A DNA stretch of 26,427 bases from Polysphondylium violaceum. Lineage: Eukaryota; Evosea; Eumycetozoa; Dictyosteliales; Dictyosteliaceae. Positions 1-10,683 of the stretch are shown here, one piece after another. Location: the NCBI GenBank assembly GCA_000277445.1, contig AJWJ01000322.1:1-26427 (forward strand), given 5' to 3'. Both the position numbers and the translations under genes were made by a program. The notes beneath the pieces are model-generated. The model was given only the letters and a program-made list of their open reading frames with translations, searched no databases and was not told where the DNA came from. Each line of letters begins with the position of its first letter. Within the stretch, counting starts at the first letter, position 1.

Positions 1-918
1 ACATGTGATTGTCAACAAGGTTGGGAATCCAGTGACTGCTCTATTCCAAACAAAGGTGGTGTTATCCCAGATCCAAATATCAATCCAAACGATACATCAT
101 CAACTATTATTACACCATCAGGTGCTATATTTGATATTGGTATTGTTTTAATCAATGAACTAGACAACAGCAATAATGTTATACTTTCGTACAATATCAA
201 CAGTATTTCTTGGAATAACATCACCAAACAAGATAGTGTTTATTCATACACAACAAACTTACCAAATACTAAATCAACATTAAATGTTCAACTCACTGTC
301 AATCCATTAAATGAACGTGTGTATTATAACTTTGCAGGTGATGTTATACCAATCTTGCCAAAATCTATCAAATATCAAGTTGAATTACAAAACTATACTT
401 TCAGCAGTAGTTTAAATACCATGGAATTTGTGTTTAAATCTGGTATCATCGATAAAGGTGATGAATGCGTGTATGACGAAAGCACAAAAACACAAACAAC
501 AACAGATGACTCGATCAGATCAATACAAATGACATTGAATGGTGAAACATTGGTTGGTACATTCTCTGATAGAATCGTATTGGACGACAGACCATCATAC
601 AACAAAGTAAATCAACTCACCGACGACCAAATCATAAAATACCAATTAAATCAAGAATCACTCTATGTCTCTATTGCAACCACATATTTCAAATCAAGTG
701 TTGTCGTTGATCCCAATTTTGGTGTGTTGGTTTCGTCCAATCCCGATACTGAATCTTGTAAAAACAAGTTTGCCTCCTGGAAGATTGCCGTCATTGTAGT
801 ATGTTCAGTAGGAGGAGTAGCTCTTGTGATAACAACAATTTTGTTGATTAAAAAGAAGAGAGTTCAATCCCAATTTGAAGCAAAACTTAAAAAACTAAAT
901 GGTAATATTAATCTATAG
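1..918 (+). CDS. ComC-like EGF/transmembrane cell-surface protein, 3' part only
   Basis: The frame is open from base 1, so this is the C-terminal part (305 residues) of a gene that begins left of the window. It opens with the last three cysteines of an EGF-like module (CDCQQGWESSDC). A beta-rich extracellular region follows, of the type found after the EGF module in Dictyostelium ComC (ComC supersandwich domain), with the landmarks YYNFAGD, IPILPKS and VDPNFGVLV. One transmembrane helix lies at about residues 260-283, then a short Lys/Arg-rich tail. The same order and landmarks recur in the complete gene at 10684-13314, so the two are paralogues. Members of this family are single-pass surface proteins linked to cell-cell signalling or adhesion in development; that role here is inferred. 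AATAAA follows the stop at 916-918, and the gene converges on MON2 with only 71 bases between the stops. Confidence 0.85.
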   Translation, partial: TCDCQQGWESSDCSIPNKGGVIPDPNINPNDTSSTIITPSGAIFDIGIVLINELDNSNNVILSYNINSISWNNITKQDSVYSYTTNLPNTKSTLNVQLTVNPLNERVYYNFAGDVIPILPKSIKYQVELQNYTFSSSLNTMEFVFKSGIIDKGDECVYDESTKTQTTTDDSIRSIQMTLNGETLVGTFSDRIVLDDRPSYNKVNQLTDDQIIKYQLNQESLYVSIATTYFKSSVVVDPNFGVLVSSNPDTESCKNKFASWKIAVIVVCSVGGVALVITTILLIKKKRVQSQFEAKLKKLNGNINL

Positions 919-989
919 ATTGAATAAATAAAAGAATTCTCTCACATTCAACAATAATATTTATACCAATATAATAAATATTTATTTAA

Positions 990-3900
990 TTATTTATTTA
1001 TATATAAAAATTCTTTGGCAACAATTAAAAATATATTTCTCAAGAGTTCCTTAATTTCTTTTTCAGAGGTACAAATACAATCACACAAAATTGTATAGAG
1101 TTCTAGTAAATGTGGACGGTTGGAAGAAGAGGTCGATACTGCGTCATTGAATTGTTGTGGAAGTTGATAGACACCTGGTTGGAGTTGGAGTTGGAGGATT
1201 TCTTTGAGGATAAAGGAAACTTCGTTCAATCTATGACGAGGAAGGGGATAGTGTCCCGACTGACGCTCGTCAATATAGAATCTATGCAATACTTCTTTGC
1301 ATCGTTTCATGACGACGGGAAGAACCACTTTGGCAATCTCGATGCTCTCAGGATTGTCTGTGTGGGCTTTGGCACAGATAGAAAACATGTTTTGGTAGCA
1401 TGATTGCGAAACCTTTTCACGGCCTTGCGAGGAAAGAATTGATCCCTCGTAGAGAATCTCGACCAAACGGTCACGGATAATAGACACTCGCTCGACTTTG
1501 ATGCCAGAGAATCCAAACATTTCCTTGGAGATGGCATTGATCAAATCAATGTCATACTTGTCCTCTTCCAATTTCTTTTCGGGCGACATGGGGACATTGG
1601 GTCTCTCTTGCACAATGACAAATGTTTGAATGGTGTCTATGAGCTCGGACCAAATAATGTTTCTTTTAATGTCGTTCAAGTAGACCGAGTCTTGGTTGAT
1701 AGACAAGAGACCTGAGGGAAGGATCTTGATCAGACTCGTGACCGATATCTTCCAGATGTTAGAATGGAACTTAGAGTACTTGGTCAACATGGCCGCACCA
1801 AACACCTTGATAATGTCGTGGTAAATCGAGGATCTCATGGTGTCGGTGGTTGAGGGATGGAGAAAGAGCTCTGTGACGAGGTCCAATGATTTCTCGGTGA
1901 TGGTTGAGTAGTAGACGAGATCTTTGGTGATGGTGATTTGAGGAAACACCAAATCCACGGCAGAGACGGGTGTGTATTGTTGGTGGAAATTGATGCCAAT
2001 GGCAATGTATTTCAAGAGAATGGCAATCACTGAGGCAAAGATATCTTGGCTGATGGGAGGAAGAGTCTTGAGGATCTGAACGGCATGGGTTTGGGGATTG
2101 GATAAATCGGTGGATGAGTCGCCAATATAGAGGCCGAGGGGGTAGATGATGACAAGGGCTCTATTCATTTGATCGTGGTTAAGGAGAGGTCTAGTCTTTT
2201 GGAAAAGATCGGTGAAGACTTTGATGTAAACAGCAAGGCTCTTGGGAGAGGGCGAGTTTCTACTGTCGGATAGTTTGGGCGAGAGTCGGAGTAAACATTC
2301 CCATATAGATTCAGAGAGCTCTTGGTGCGAGGGATCGACAATGGTCGAGGTATTTACAAGTTCATGGAGCGAGGAGAGCGATGTCATCGACACCTCTTTG
2401 CTCGAGGACTTTGATTCGCTCTCGAGGGTGGCCAATAAAGTCTGCCAAGCCTTGTTAAAAGAGTCTAGCTCAAAGAGGGTTTCAAAAAACGATCTAAATA
2501 TTCTCACCATGCCGCCAATCGAGAGCACAATGGTTTCGTCCCATTGCTTTTGAGCAGTGTTTCTACTGTGGTGAACGAGCATCATGACGCCACCGCCCAA
2601 ATCGGAATCTATTCGTTCTTGATCGGCCTTTTCCGAACAAGATTTAATCTCTTCAATCAAGGGGAACAACATGGTCCAGAGGATGAGGTCCAAGAGATCC
2701 TTTTTAAACAAATGGATATAGGTGGTCAGTATCTGAAATAACGACACCACAACACCATTACGGATGGCAGGTCTCGAGTCGATGCACAGGTTTTTCATGG
2801 AACTAAACGAACACAACCACATTCTGTCGATAAGACTACGTTTCTTTTCGGTAAAGTAGGGCGAGGCGGGTGATATCGATGGTCTATTTCTGGGATTGAG
2901 TACCTTGGTGGTGGTCTTGGCCACGGCCTCTTGCACAGGGTCCACAGCAGTGCCGTCATTGAGGTGGTATTTGCTGGTTTGAATGCTGTTTTCGTTGGCC
3001 AAAAAGTAGGTGAGATCAGAAAAGAGTCCCGACGAGGCAGTGAGACTGATGTTGATGTCAGACTTTTGACTAGCAAACGACTCGACCACTTCGATGGTGA
3101 GTCCCAAACACTCAGTCGAGAGATTAGAGAGGAATTCGTTGCAGATCAACTCTAGTGTCTCAAATGCCAAAGAAATGAATCTTTTCTCACTGCTTTGAGA
3201 CACTCGTAACAACAATGATAGAATGGTTGGCCATGCACTCGTCAACGATTGGCCCGAGGAAGAGAGGATTTGATGAACAGACTCCAACACCTTTTCCCTA
3301 GTGTCACTTGATGTCGAGAACGACAACTCTTCCAATGTTCTAAAGAATTCCAATTGAATTTGATTTTTATCCAAATGAATGATTTCTTTATTCTTATCAT
3401 CGTCATCATACAATGTCGATGAAGTAGTTGATTGTAAATCATCATCTATTTGCTCTGTTGCTATGGTTGTGGTTGTTGTCGTTACCTCACTATCATTAAT
3501 TGATTCTTGATTTACTTGCTCTAGAGTATTGCTATTTAAAATTGGCGAAGTTTGATTTGAATTACTGGCACTGCTTGTAGTCAATAGATTATTGTATTGA
3601 TTTTGAAGTGCAATGGTTGAACGAATGATTACATTTAAAAAGTCTACAGAGTACTTTCTAAACTGTGGATTTCTGTGATTACCTGCATCGATGATATGGT
3701 CAGAAATCAATGGCCATATCTTGTCTATTCTATAGAGGTTGGCAAGGGCAGTTTCCTTGAGCTTTGATATGCCAAACATGTTTGGAGTGGAATTGAATGA
3801 TTTCAAGTTAAATGAAGATATACAAAGCTTACCCAATGCCTCCAAGAGAAAGGTAATTGATTTCAAATCCAATTGACTGCTCGACTTGAACAGGTTGTCC

Positions 3901-6580
3901 ATCGAGTTTACAAGAATGGGGATTTCACTATAGTTTCTAGGACTAGACATCTCTTTGGGCGAGGATGTCATGTCTCCATTGTTGTTGCCACCATTACCAC
4001 CGCTGCTATCTTTACCACCGCTGCCGACGATTGCATTGTTTTGGTCCTTTTTTCGAGCAAAGGTCTCCAAGAATCTGTTCCAAGTCTCGAGTGTCTCCAA
4101 TACAAGGATCCAAGACTCATCCAACACCTCGCCCATGCAATGAGCAATGTTGAATAGAATTTTTACTGACAGTATATTCTTTACTGTTGGATAAAAGTTG
4201 TTTAGATTGGCTTGCTTTTCCTTTTCGTTTTGAAGAGTGCTCTTGTCTTGGTCAATCACCGAGGGTGAATCTATATTGTTGGCGTCTTTGTTGCTGTCCT
4301 TGTCTTTGCTGTCTTTACCACTGTTACTATTATTATCTTTGCCACTATCTTTATCTTTACCACTGCCGCTATTACTGAGATTTAAAAATGAATTTTGATC
4401 AAACGAGGGTAGAATAGTAATCTTGCACAAACAAGTCAACAATGCATCCCTTGGTGCGGATAGATGCAAGTCGCCGCATGTATTGGTAAATGATTGAAGT
4501 GCTTTCAACACCATTTGAATCAACGCCTCGTCCAATGTCTTGCTGAGCAACATTGATATGGCACCCAATATTGACACCCAACATGAATTTGCCATTTGAG
4601 GAAATATATCTTTATCACATTGAATATCTGGATTATTAATCTTTGACACTGCATTCACTATACCATTTATACTTTCAGTACACAATGAAATTATATAATT
4701 TTCCTTTACACTTGGTGATTCTGTTTGCCATAATAAATCAAAACTAGTTTTTAAAAAATAAGATACATTAATATTAATGTATATATAATATATTTTATAT
4801 ATCTACCACATACCATCTATTTTTACTTGTATTAACTAAAACAAAATGAGAACTATCTAGATTATATAGATTTTGAACGTATTTACCAATGGCACAAGTC
4901 ATATTTTCAAATATTTTTGCAGAGTTGTTGTCCTTGTCATAGTTTGTATAAAATAATCTCAATAGATTTGGATCTTCTGTATAGATTCTAAAAGACTCTA
5001 ACGCCAATATTTGCATCCAAAGAGGATTCTCGTTATCCATCATCTTTATACATCTTGTTAATAATACATCAGACTCTGTAACCATCACTGCACTATACTT
5101 TGAAATAAATTGTGTAATCAGTCTTATCAGTCTCACTGTATGATGAAAATCCATTTTAAATTTAAAACTCTTCATCATCAAAGGACATATTCTATCTTTT
5201 AATAAATTTATAAATTCTTCCATCTATAGAGAATAATTAGTATATGCCAATCATTATCTATCGTCTATCATCTCTGCTATTCTTACATTTAAAAATATAT
5301 TTGAATGAACACTAATAACCATTTCAATGAATTCTAGACCAGCTGAACGAGAAATTGTAGTGTTTTGTGGTAACCAAATGGGTGAATCTCCACCTGTAAT
5401 AAGACAAAGATCTTGGAGTAAAAGATATGCATCCTTGGCATAAGGTTTCAAGGATGATGGTGCTAAACCATTGTGGTTGTTGTTATGACTATTATGACTG
5501 GTCACACTGACCAAAGCTGGTGATTGTGGTGGTGTAGAAGTAGTTGGAGTTTGTGCTGTTGCTGGTGTAGTTACTGCTGGTGTATTGGTTGATGAATCAC
5601 TATTTGATTGTTGTGCTGTTGTTGTCGTTGTTGTAGCTGTTGGTTGTTGATCTGTACTAGGAGTAGATTCACTTTGTTGTTCTTCACCACTAACTACAAC
5701 TGCTGGAGTAGCTGTATTATCACCTGCTTTCTCATCTTCAACCGCTGCTGCTGGAGTAGTGGTAGTAGATGATGTTGTGGTTATTGTTACAGGAGAATCA
5801 CTTGTATTGGAAATGGTGGTTGTGGTTGTTGTTGTAGTAGTAATGACTGGTGCAGCAGCAGCAGTACTATTACTCAACTCATTATTTACTCTATCAAATA
5901 TAATTCTAATGATTTGAGGCAATGTTGCAGACGATGTGCTTTGAATAGAAGTATTCTTGCTGCCATGTAGTCTAAAACACAGCACCAAACACTGTGATAA
6001 ATTATCATCATGAATCTCATTCATTGTAGTAATTAAAACCAATAATCCTTGCAAAACCTTTAACTGTACTGATTCCTCTGATCCGACATCAATCAACATT
6101 TGCATTTTTTGTAATATAAATGGTAATGTTTTCTATGATTATTATTGTTATACAGATAGGATCTATATTAGATAAACTCTACACTACACATCATACAATA
6201 GAATACGTACCAATGAAACAGCAGAATGTGAAATTAACTTTAAAAGTGAGCCTATGGCAATAGATATCATCTTTTGATTCTTTGTATCACATGCAAGAAA
6301 GAATGGTTTAAATACATCTTCAGAATTTGATAAAGCTATGTATGTAGATATCACCATACATTAATACTTGATTCTACTGTGTGCATGTGTTTATATAGAA
6401 AACTAATTAATTACCTTCAATTAACTTTTCAGTCGATTCTTTTTGCTCCTCAAGATACTTTAATTTAAGTATACCTCTTTCACTCGCTTCCTTGATTGGT
6501 AAGAACTTACTTCTGGCTTCCTGAGAAATACCTCTCAAATCGCTTTGGAGCACTGTTAATAATGGTTTAATTTTATCCAT
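990..6580 (-). CDS. mon2: MON2 homologue, Golgi/endosome trafficking scaffold related to large Arf-GEFs, five exons
   Basis: Exons on the minus strand are 6580-6415, 6335-6211, 6132-5287, 5223-4814 and 4743-990. Phases agree across all four introns (79, 78, 63 and 70 bases, GT-AG) and give 1766 residues, close to the roughly 1700 of animal MON2. The N terminus (MDKIKPLLTVLQSDLRGIS) and the stretch with KVLQGLLVL are typical of the DCB region. The segment with LLKDRICPLMMKSF, and ALESFRI further on, match the HUS region shared with BIG/GBF Arf-GEFs. I see no Sec7 catalytic domain, as expected for MON2, which acts in late-Golgi and endosome traffic with Dopey and flippases. Low-complexity inserts lie at about residues 184-312 (Thr/Ser/Ala), 639-676 (Asp/Lys/Ser/Asn) and 895-955. 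The two short 5' exons hold the true ATG; the large last exon has no start of its own. The 1980-3300 part is markedly richer in GC than the 5' exons. Confidence 0.9.
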
Positions 6581-6630
6581 TATTATTTGTATAATTAATT
6601 TGTTGTTTTATAACAACCTTCGTCCCTGTT

Positions 6631-6664
6631 CTATCTATCTATCTATTTATCTATTTATCTATAT
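6631..6664. repeat. TCTA/TTTA tetranucleotide microsatellite
   Basis: About eight tandem four-base units (CTAT with CTATTTAT variants) lie 50 bases upstream of the MON2 ATG, probably within its 5' untranslated region. Simple repeats of this kind are common in dictyostelid intergenic DNA, and no function is implied. Confidence 0.85.
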
Positions 6665-6737
6665 AGTATATTTGCAAACAAAACAATAAGATAAACAAAC
6701 GACAACAATGATGAGGGAGGTGGATGAATGAAAAAGA

Positions 6738-6768
6738 TTTATTTTTTTTTATTTTTTTTTTTTTTTTT
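6738..6768. repeat. Interrupted T tract
   Basis: About 31 bases are nearly all T on the plus strand, with two A interruptions. Read towards MON2 it is an A tract. Such homopolymers are typical of dictyostelid promoters and untranslated regions. Confidence 0.85.
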
Positions 6769-6981
6769 ATGTTCAAACTTGTGTGGGATTTTATTTTATG
6801 CAAAATTTAATTTATTTTTATTTTTCTTGTGATTTCAGACTGCCCAAATAGAGAATGAGGGGGACTTACCACGTGTGAAGGACCACCAATAATAGTAAAT
6901 TGTGATACTGACGTTGATCAATGTAGATTTGTTTATTTATTTAGTGTTGTTAGGTGTTATTTACAGCATAGAATATGGATT

Positions 6982-9803
6982 CTATTTTAATAATTTATTA
7001 AAGGGGATGTTGAGGACGGGCAAGGGGGCGTCAGAGAGGAAGTCAAAGTGCCACCATTCTTGGGGGTAAGGCGAGAATTTGTTGTTGATGAGGGCAGTGG
7101 TGAGGAGCTTGCGGTAGTAACGTTGCGTGGTGGTGCCGCCGAAATAGGATCGATGGGAACGGAACGAGAATTCGTCGTAGTCGCCAGGCATCAGGATGAT
7201 CTCGCCAGACGAGATGCTGTACAGACTGATGTCGACGGCCCCGCCTCGGTTGTGGACAGAACCGATGGTAGGGTCGGCGACGTATTTGCCGCGGTACTGG
7301 GCCTCGACGCAGCGGTCCATGGCCCATGTCACGTGCCAGGGACGGTACGAGTCAAAGATGACGAGGCCGAGGCCCCAATGCTCGACGAGCCAGAGATGAG
7401 CCTTGATGAGATGGGTGGCGGCCTGGTGGTGGAGATAGGCCCTGCCGGTGGCGCTGCCGCTGTAGAGTGTGATGCCGGAAAAGTTGTCTGAGCTGGCATA
7501 CTTGAGATCGACCTTGATGGTGTCGCACATGGCGCCCACATCTACGAGCCCGTGCTGCTCAGGTTGAGGAAATGGCACAGGGATCGAAAGAGAGTCTGCG
7601 AGGGCCTTTTGACAGGTAATTTCATCATAGACACCCACCTGTTTGCCTTGAGCCCCTACATACTTATATACAAAGGGTATGCCAGACAGCTCCACTCGCT
7701 TGGGGCTACAGTCTGCACTGTTAACAATGAAATCGAGAAACTCGTAGTTATACATGGCCTCTGAGGTAAATTTAAAGGACACTCTTGTCTCTTTGGTGTC
7801 ATTGTCGGTGGATACACTGTAGAAATCCAATTTATAAATAAACAGCCATTCAATGCAAACATGTAACAATCCATTCTCTTCAAAAATTAAAGCTATCTGG
7901 TCCTTGGCCTCATAGACACCAAGAATATATTTGATGTATGGGGCAACCTGAGGTTCCAAGCAAAAGTAGTCTATGGGTGCTAAAATAGTAGAGGAACAAG
8001 TTGTCTGCTGATCATCAGTGTCATTGGCATTGAAGCAACTGATATTGGTACTGCTGGAAGGCAATGCTGGAACCAAATTGCTACAAATGAATGGCTTGTA
8101 AAACAACGATCCATCAGATTCTGCAAAGTCCTTGTCTTTGCCCTGGAGATCGAGATAGTCGAAAAACACGTCTTCACTATCCAAATCCTCGTTGTAAAAG
8201 ATGAATAACACCTGGTTGCAAGAGAGTCTGTCACTGGTGATGATTGAGGTTTTCTCGTGATCACGGACCAGCTTGATCTTGGAGATGAATGGGTTTTGTC
8301 TGAGATAGATCTTGCCATTGTATTCTTTGTAGATCTTTTGGAGCCAAGAGTCGGGATAGTAGGGTTGAAGGTGTTTTCCTTTTTTATAGAGACCCTTGAT
8401 CACCTCGTACATCTTGTCATCCAACTCGGTGGCTTTGAGGCTCAATCTTGCAAAGTTGGATTTCTCTTTAACCTTTTCCAAAAGCTCTGCCTTGGTTTGC
8501 GATGCCAAGGGAGAATGGATGTCTTTGATAAGCGATGGCATCAATAGCAGAGTAATATACTCGGAGATCATGATGCTGATGGCATTTGTGCAATCAAGAG
8601 TGGAGCAGGTGAATACCGATAGATTGAGTTCGGGGAGGGCTCTCAAATCAGTGGCAAAGCCGTTGATGGCACCTCCGTGACGAACGACTTTGTATCCGAG
8701 AAAAGAGAGAATATCAATTCCAAGGCCACGAGTGAGATCATCTTTGGGCTGAAAAGAGAAATCCATCTGGGGCGGAGCGAGGGTGTCTAGTGGCTGGAGA
8801 GTGATAAATTGCATAAAAGTCTCTTTTTTGAGCAGAGGCTGGCCATAGTTTAATAAAAGTTGCATAAATTTGGAAATGTCATTGACGGTGGTTCTGAGGC
8901 CAGCGGCAGGGTTCATTCCAAAGTGGGTGTGTGGGGCTTCGGTAAACACTGATAGATCCGTGTCTGTTTCATCCCATAATCTCCACATGTGACCTACAGC
9001 TGTACGTAGGCTCTGTTCATCCTGAACGTCTGTGTTTGAGTGAATATTTTTAAATGAACTATCATTCATACCCAATGGTCCGAGTACATTTTGATCAATA
9101 TAGTCTTCAAAAACCATTCCACTGGCAACCTCTATTATATAACCAATCAAAGCAACTGCTGCATTTGAATATTTGTTGATCTTGTTTGGAGGAATTGTTA
9201 ATCTAGAATGACTCAAACTTGCAACCAATTCAATTAAATCACATTGTTCAAAATTAAAGTAATTTCCATCCAATGGTTCTCTAATTAATCCTATCAATAT
9301 TATTGATTGATTTAAAATTATTAATAATCATACAATGGAATATTACCACTCACTACGACTACTAATATTATACACTTACCAGATGTATGTCTGATGAGAT
9401 TGAAGACGGTGATTTCTTTAAAATACTCTCTTGTGGGTGACTCTACGGATCCGTGTTGTTGTTCAGGATCACCAATCTCCACCAAAGGATTGAGGGGTGC
9501 AAAATCAGGCACATACTTTGTGATTGGATCCAAAAGGGAAACCAATCCTCTGTCGACCAACTGCAATAGACCGACATAGGTAAACAACTTTGACACACTA
9601 GCCACTCTAAACAAAGTCTTGTCCAACACGGGCACAGGCGAAGTACTCTCTGCATGATGATAGATTCTCTTATGCAAAACTCTATCGCCAGTGGCCACGC
9701 ACACCGCTATCGACGGTATGGATTTATCCACGATCTGGTGATTGACAAACTCATCAATCAACCTCACAATATCAGCATTGGCGGTATCCGTTGTCTCCAT
9801 CAT
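6982..9803 (-). CDS. Serine beta-lactamase/PBP-like hydrolase fused to VanX-type D-Ala-D-Ala dipeptidase, two exons
   Basis: Exons are 9803-9380 and 9290-6982; the 89-base intron splits the Gly codon of a conserved HTSGL string. The product is 910 residues with no visible signal peptide. The N-terminal half is a class C beta-lactamase/penicillin-binding-like serine hydrolase. It has the nucleophile motif S69-V-S-K72, the tyrosine motif Y182-S-N184 and an HGG at about 343-345 in the third-motif position. Residues 350-700 hold a middle region resembling the beta-rich tail of such hydrolases. From about residue 715 it is a VanX/DdpX dipeptidase (peptidase family M15D): YRP (arginine), SVHNRGGAVD (zinc His and Asp) and EWWH (catalytic Glu, zinc His) are all present. 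VanX cleaves free D-Ala-D-Ala; the serine-hydrolase family acts on D-Ala-D-Ala peptides, beta-lactams or esters. A role in handling bacterial wall peptides is inferred. The VanX half is about 60 % GC. Confidence 0.9.
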
Positions 9804-10438
9804 TATTTCTTAAAAACATATAAAACTGAAATCCATAAAACCAAATTTTAAAAAATGTATGCAAAATTAAAAATAAAATTTTATTTTTTTGTGCATTTTT
9901 TATTTTCCCACCACAAAAACAGAGATTTGTTTGTTTTTTTTTTTTAGAGGATAGATGCTGACGCATGACTGATAACAGCTAATTTCTATTGATATTCATA
10001 GAAAATATTATAGAATATTTTTGTTCCTAGACTTTAAATATTATTATTAATAATATTATTATTATTTCTATGAAGTCTGCATAGGGAGGATTATTTATTT
10101 TTTTGTGGTTCTTTATCTAGTAGCAATGGTGTTTTAATATTTATTGTTTATTTATTTTATTGAATTTCCATCAATGAAATAATACATTCTGAGGAAAGAC
10201 AGTTTCAATTCAGACGCATTTATATAATCCTCTTTTGTTCATGATGAAAAAATCATTTCTTAAATTTTATTTGAAAAGTTTTTTGGACAATTTACAATCT
10301 AAAAAAAAAAGTAATCATGCTAATTTTTTGTATTTTTTTTATTTGATAATGATCCCCACCTTTGACAAAAAATGAATGATCACCCATCTATAATCACTTT
10401 AGCCCTAATTATTTCAATGATAACAAATCAACCCTCAA

Positions 10439-10489
10439 CTACCACTTCACCACACTTAACCACACTTTTCACCACACAAACCACCATCA
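10439..10489. promoter_or_regulatory. CA-rich cluster of CCACAC repeats, G-box-like
   Basis: Within about 50 bases, ACCAC occurs five times, three of them extended to ACCACAC (CACCACAC, ACCACAC, CACCACAC), about 200-250 bases upstream of the ComC-like ATG. G/T-rich or C/A-rich elements of this kind are the targets of G-box binding factor (GBF) in post-aggregative Dictyostelium genes. Assignment to GBF is inferred from composition and position only. Confidence 0.35.
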
Positions 10490-10554
10490 TCTCCTTATGT
10501 TAAATAAAATAAATTTAATAATAAATAATTTAATATTATGATCCTCAAGATTAA

Positions 10555-10570
10555 TGTGTGGGTTTGTGGT
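10555..10570. promoter_or_regulatory. GT-rich G-box-like element
   Basis: TGTGTGGGTTTGTGGT lies about 115 bases upstream of the ComC-like ATG. It is GT-rich on the plus strand, the reverse sense of the CA-rich cluster at 10439-10489, and roughly complementary to part of it. It resembles Dictyostelium G-boxes; function is inferred. Confidence 0.35.
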
Positions 10571-10629
10571 TCATCGAATCATTCTCTACTTCTCTCTCAT
10601 CATTAATTTCGAACACAGATATATTACCT

Positions 10630-10636
10630 TATAAAC
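10630..10636 (+). promoter_or_regulatory. TATA-like box followed by short T run
   Basis: TATAAAC followed by AATTTTTATC lies 54 bases before the ATG at 10684. A TATA element with a downstream oligo-T stretch is the usual core-promoter form in Dictyostelium. In such AT-rich DNA the match could be chance. Confidence 0.4.
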
Positions 10637-10683
10637 AATTTTTATCTCTTTATGTGTGTTGATAATATCAATATTGGAAAAAA

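Larger units (their letters stand above)
6581..6981. other. Intergenic region, MON2 upstream and 3' flank of the hydrolase gene
   Basis: This 401-base stretch lies 5' of MON2 and 3' of the beta-lactamase/VanX gene. It is mostly AT-rich, with a TCTA/TTTA microsatellite and a long T tract. One richer island at about 6838-6905 holds the palindrome CACGTG (6871-6876). On the minus strand this is followed directly by GGTAAGT, a good splice-donor string, so a non-coding first exon of MON2 is possible. No acceptor or transcript evidence confirms it, and I see no convincing coding frame. Confidence 0.6.
9804..10683. other. 880-base divergent intergenic region
   Basis: This region separates the start of the hydrolase gene (minus) from the start of the complete ComC-like gene (plus), so it should carry both promoters. 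It is very AT-rich, with A and T runs and an AT-rich trinucleotide block (ATT/AAT) at about 10035-10070. The part nearest the ComC-like gene has CA-rich and GT-rich clusters and a TATA-like box, annotated separately. I see no open frame, tRNA or other gene in it. Confidence 0.7.

Noticed and set aside
2242-2553. Plus-strand frame of 103 codons
   Set aside because: It is antisense to a conserved part of MON2, with no promoter context or recognisable domain.
4683-4685. Start of a separate gene in the large MON2 exon
   Set aside because: There is no ATG there. The frame continues upstream to a splice acceptor, and phase and homology join it to exon 4.
7048-7491. 147-codon plus-strand open frame with a high GC content
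   Set aside because: It lies antisense to the VanX domain, whose catalytic motifs are intact. The frame stays open only because GC-rich codons make stops rare.
10229-10330. Possible C/D snoRNA, from ATGATGA near 10230
   Set aside because: No D box (CTGA) follows within snoRNA range, no terminal stem pairs, and no upstream non-coding RNA promoter element is seen.
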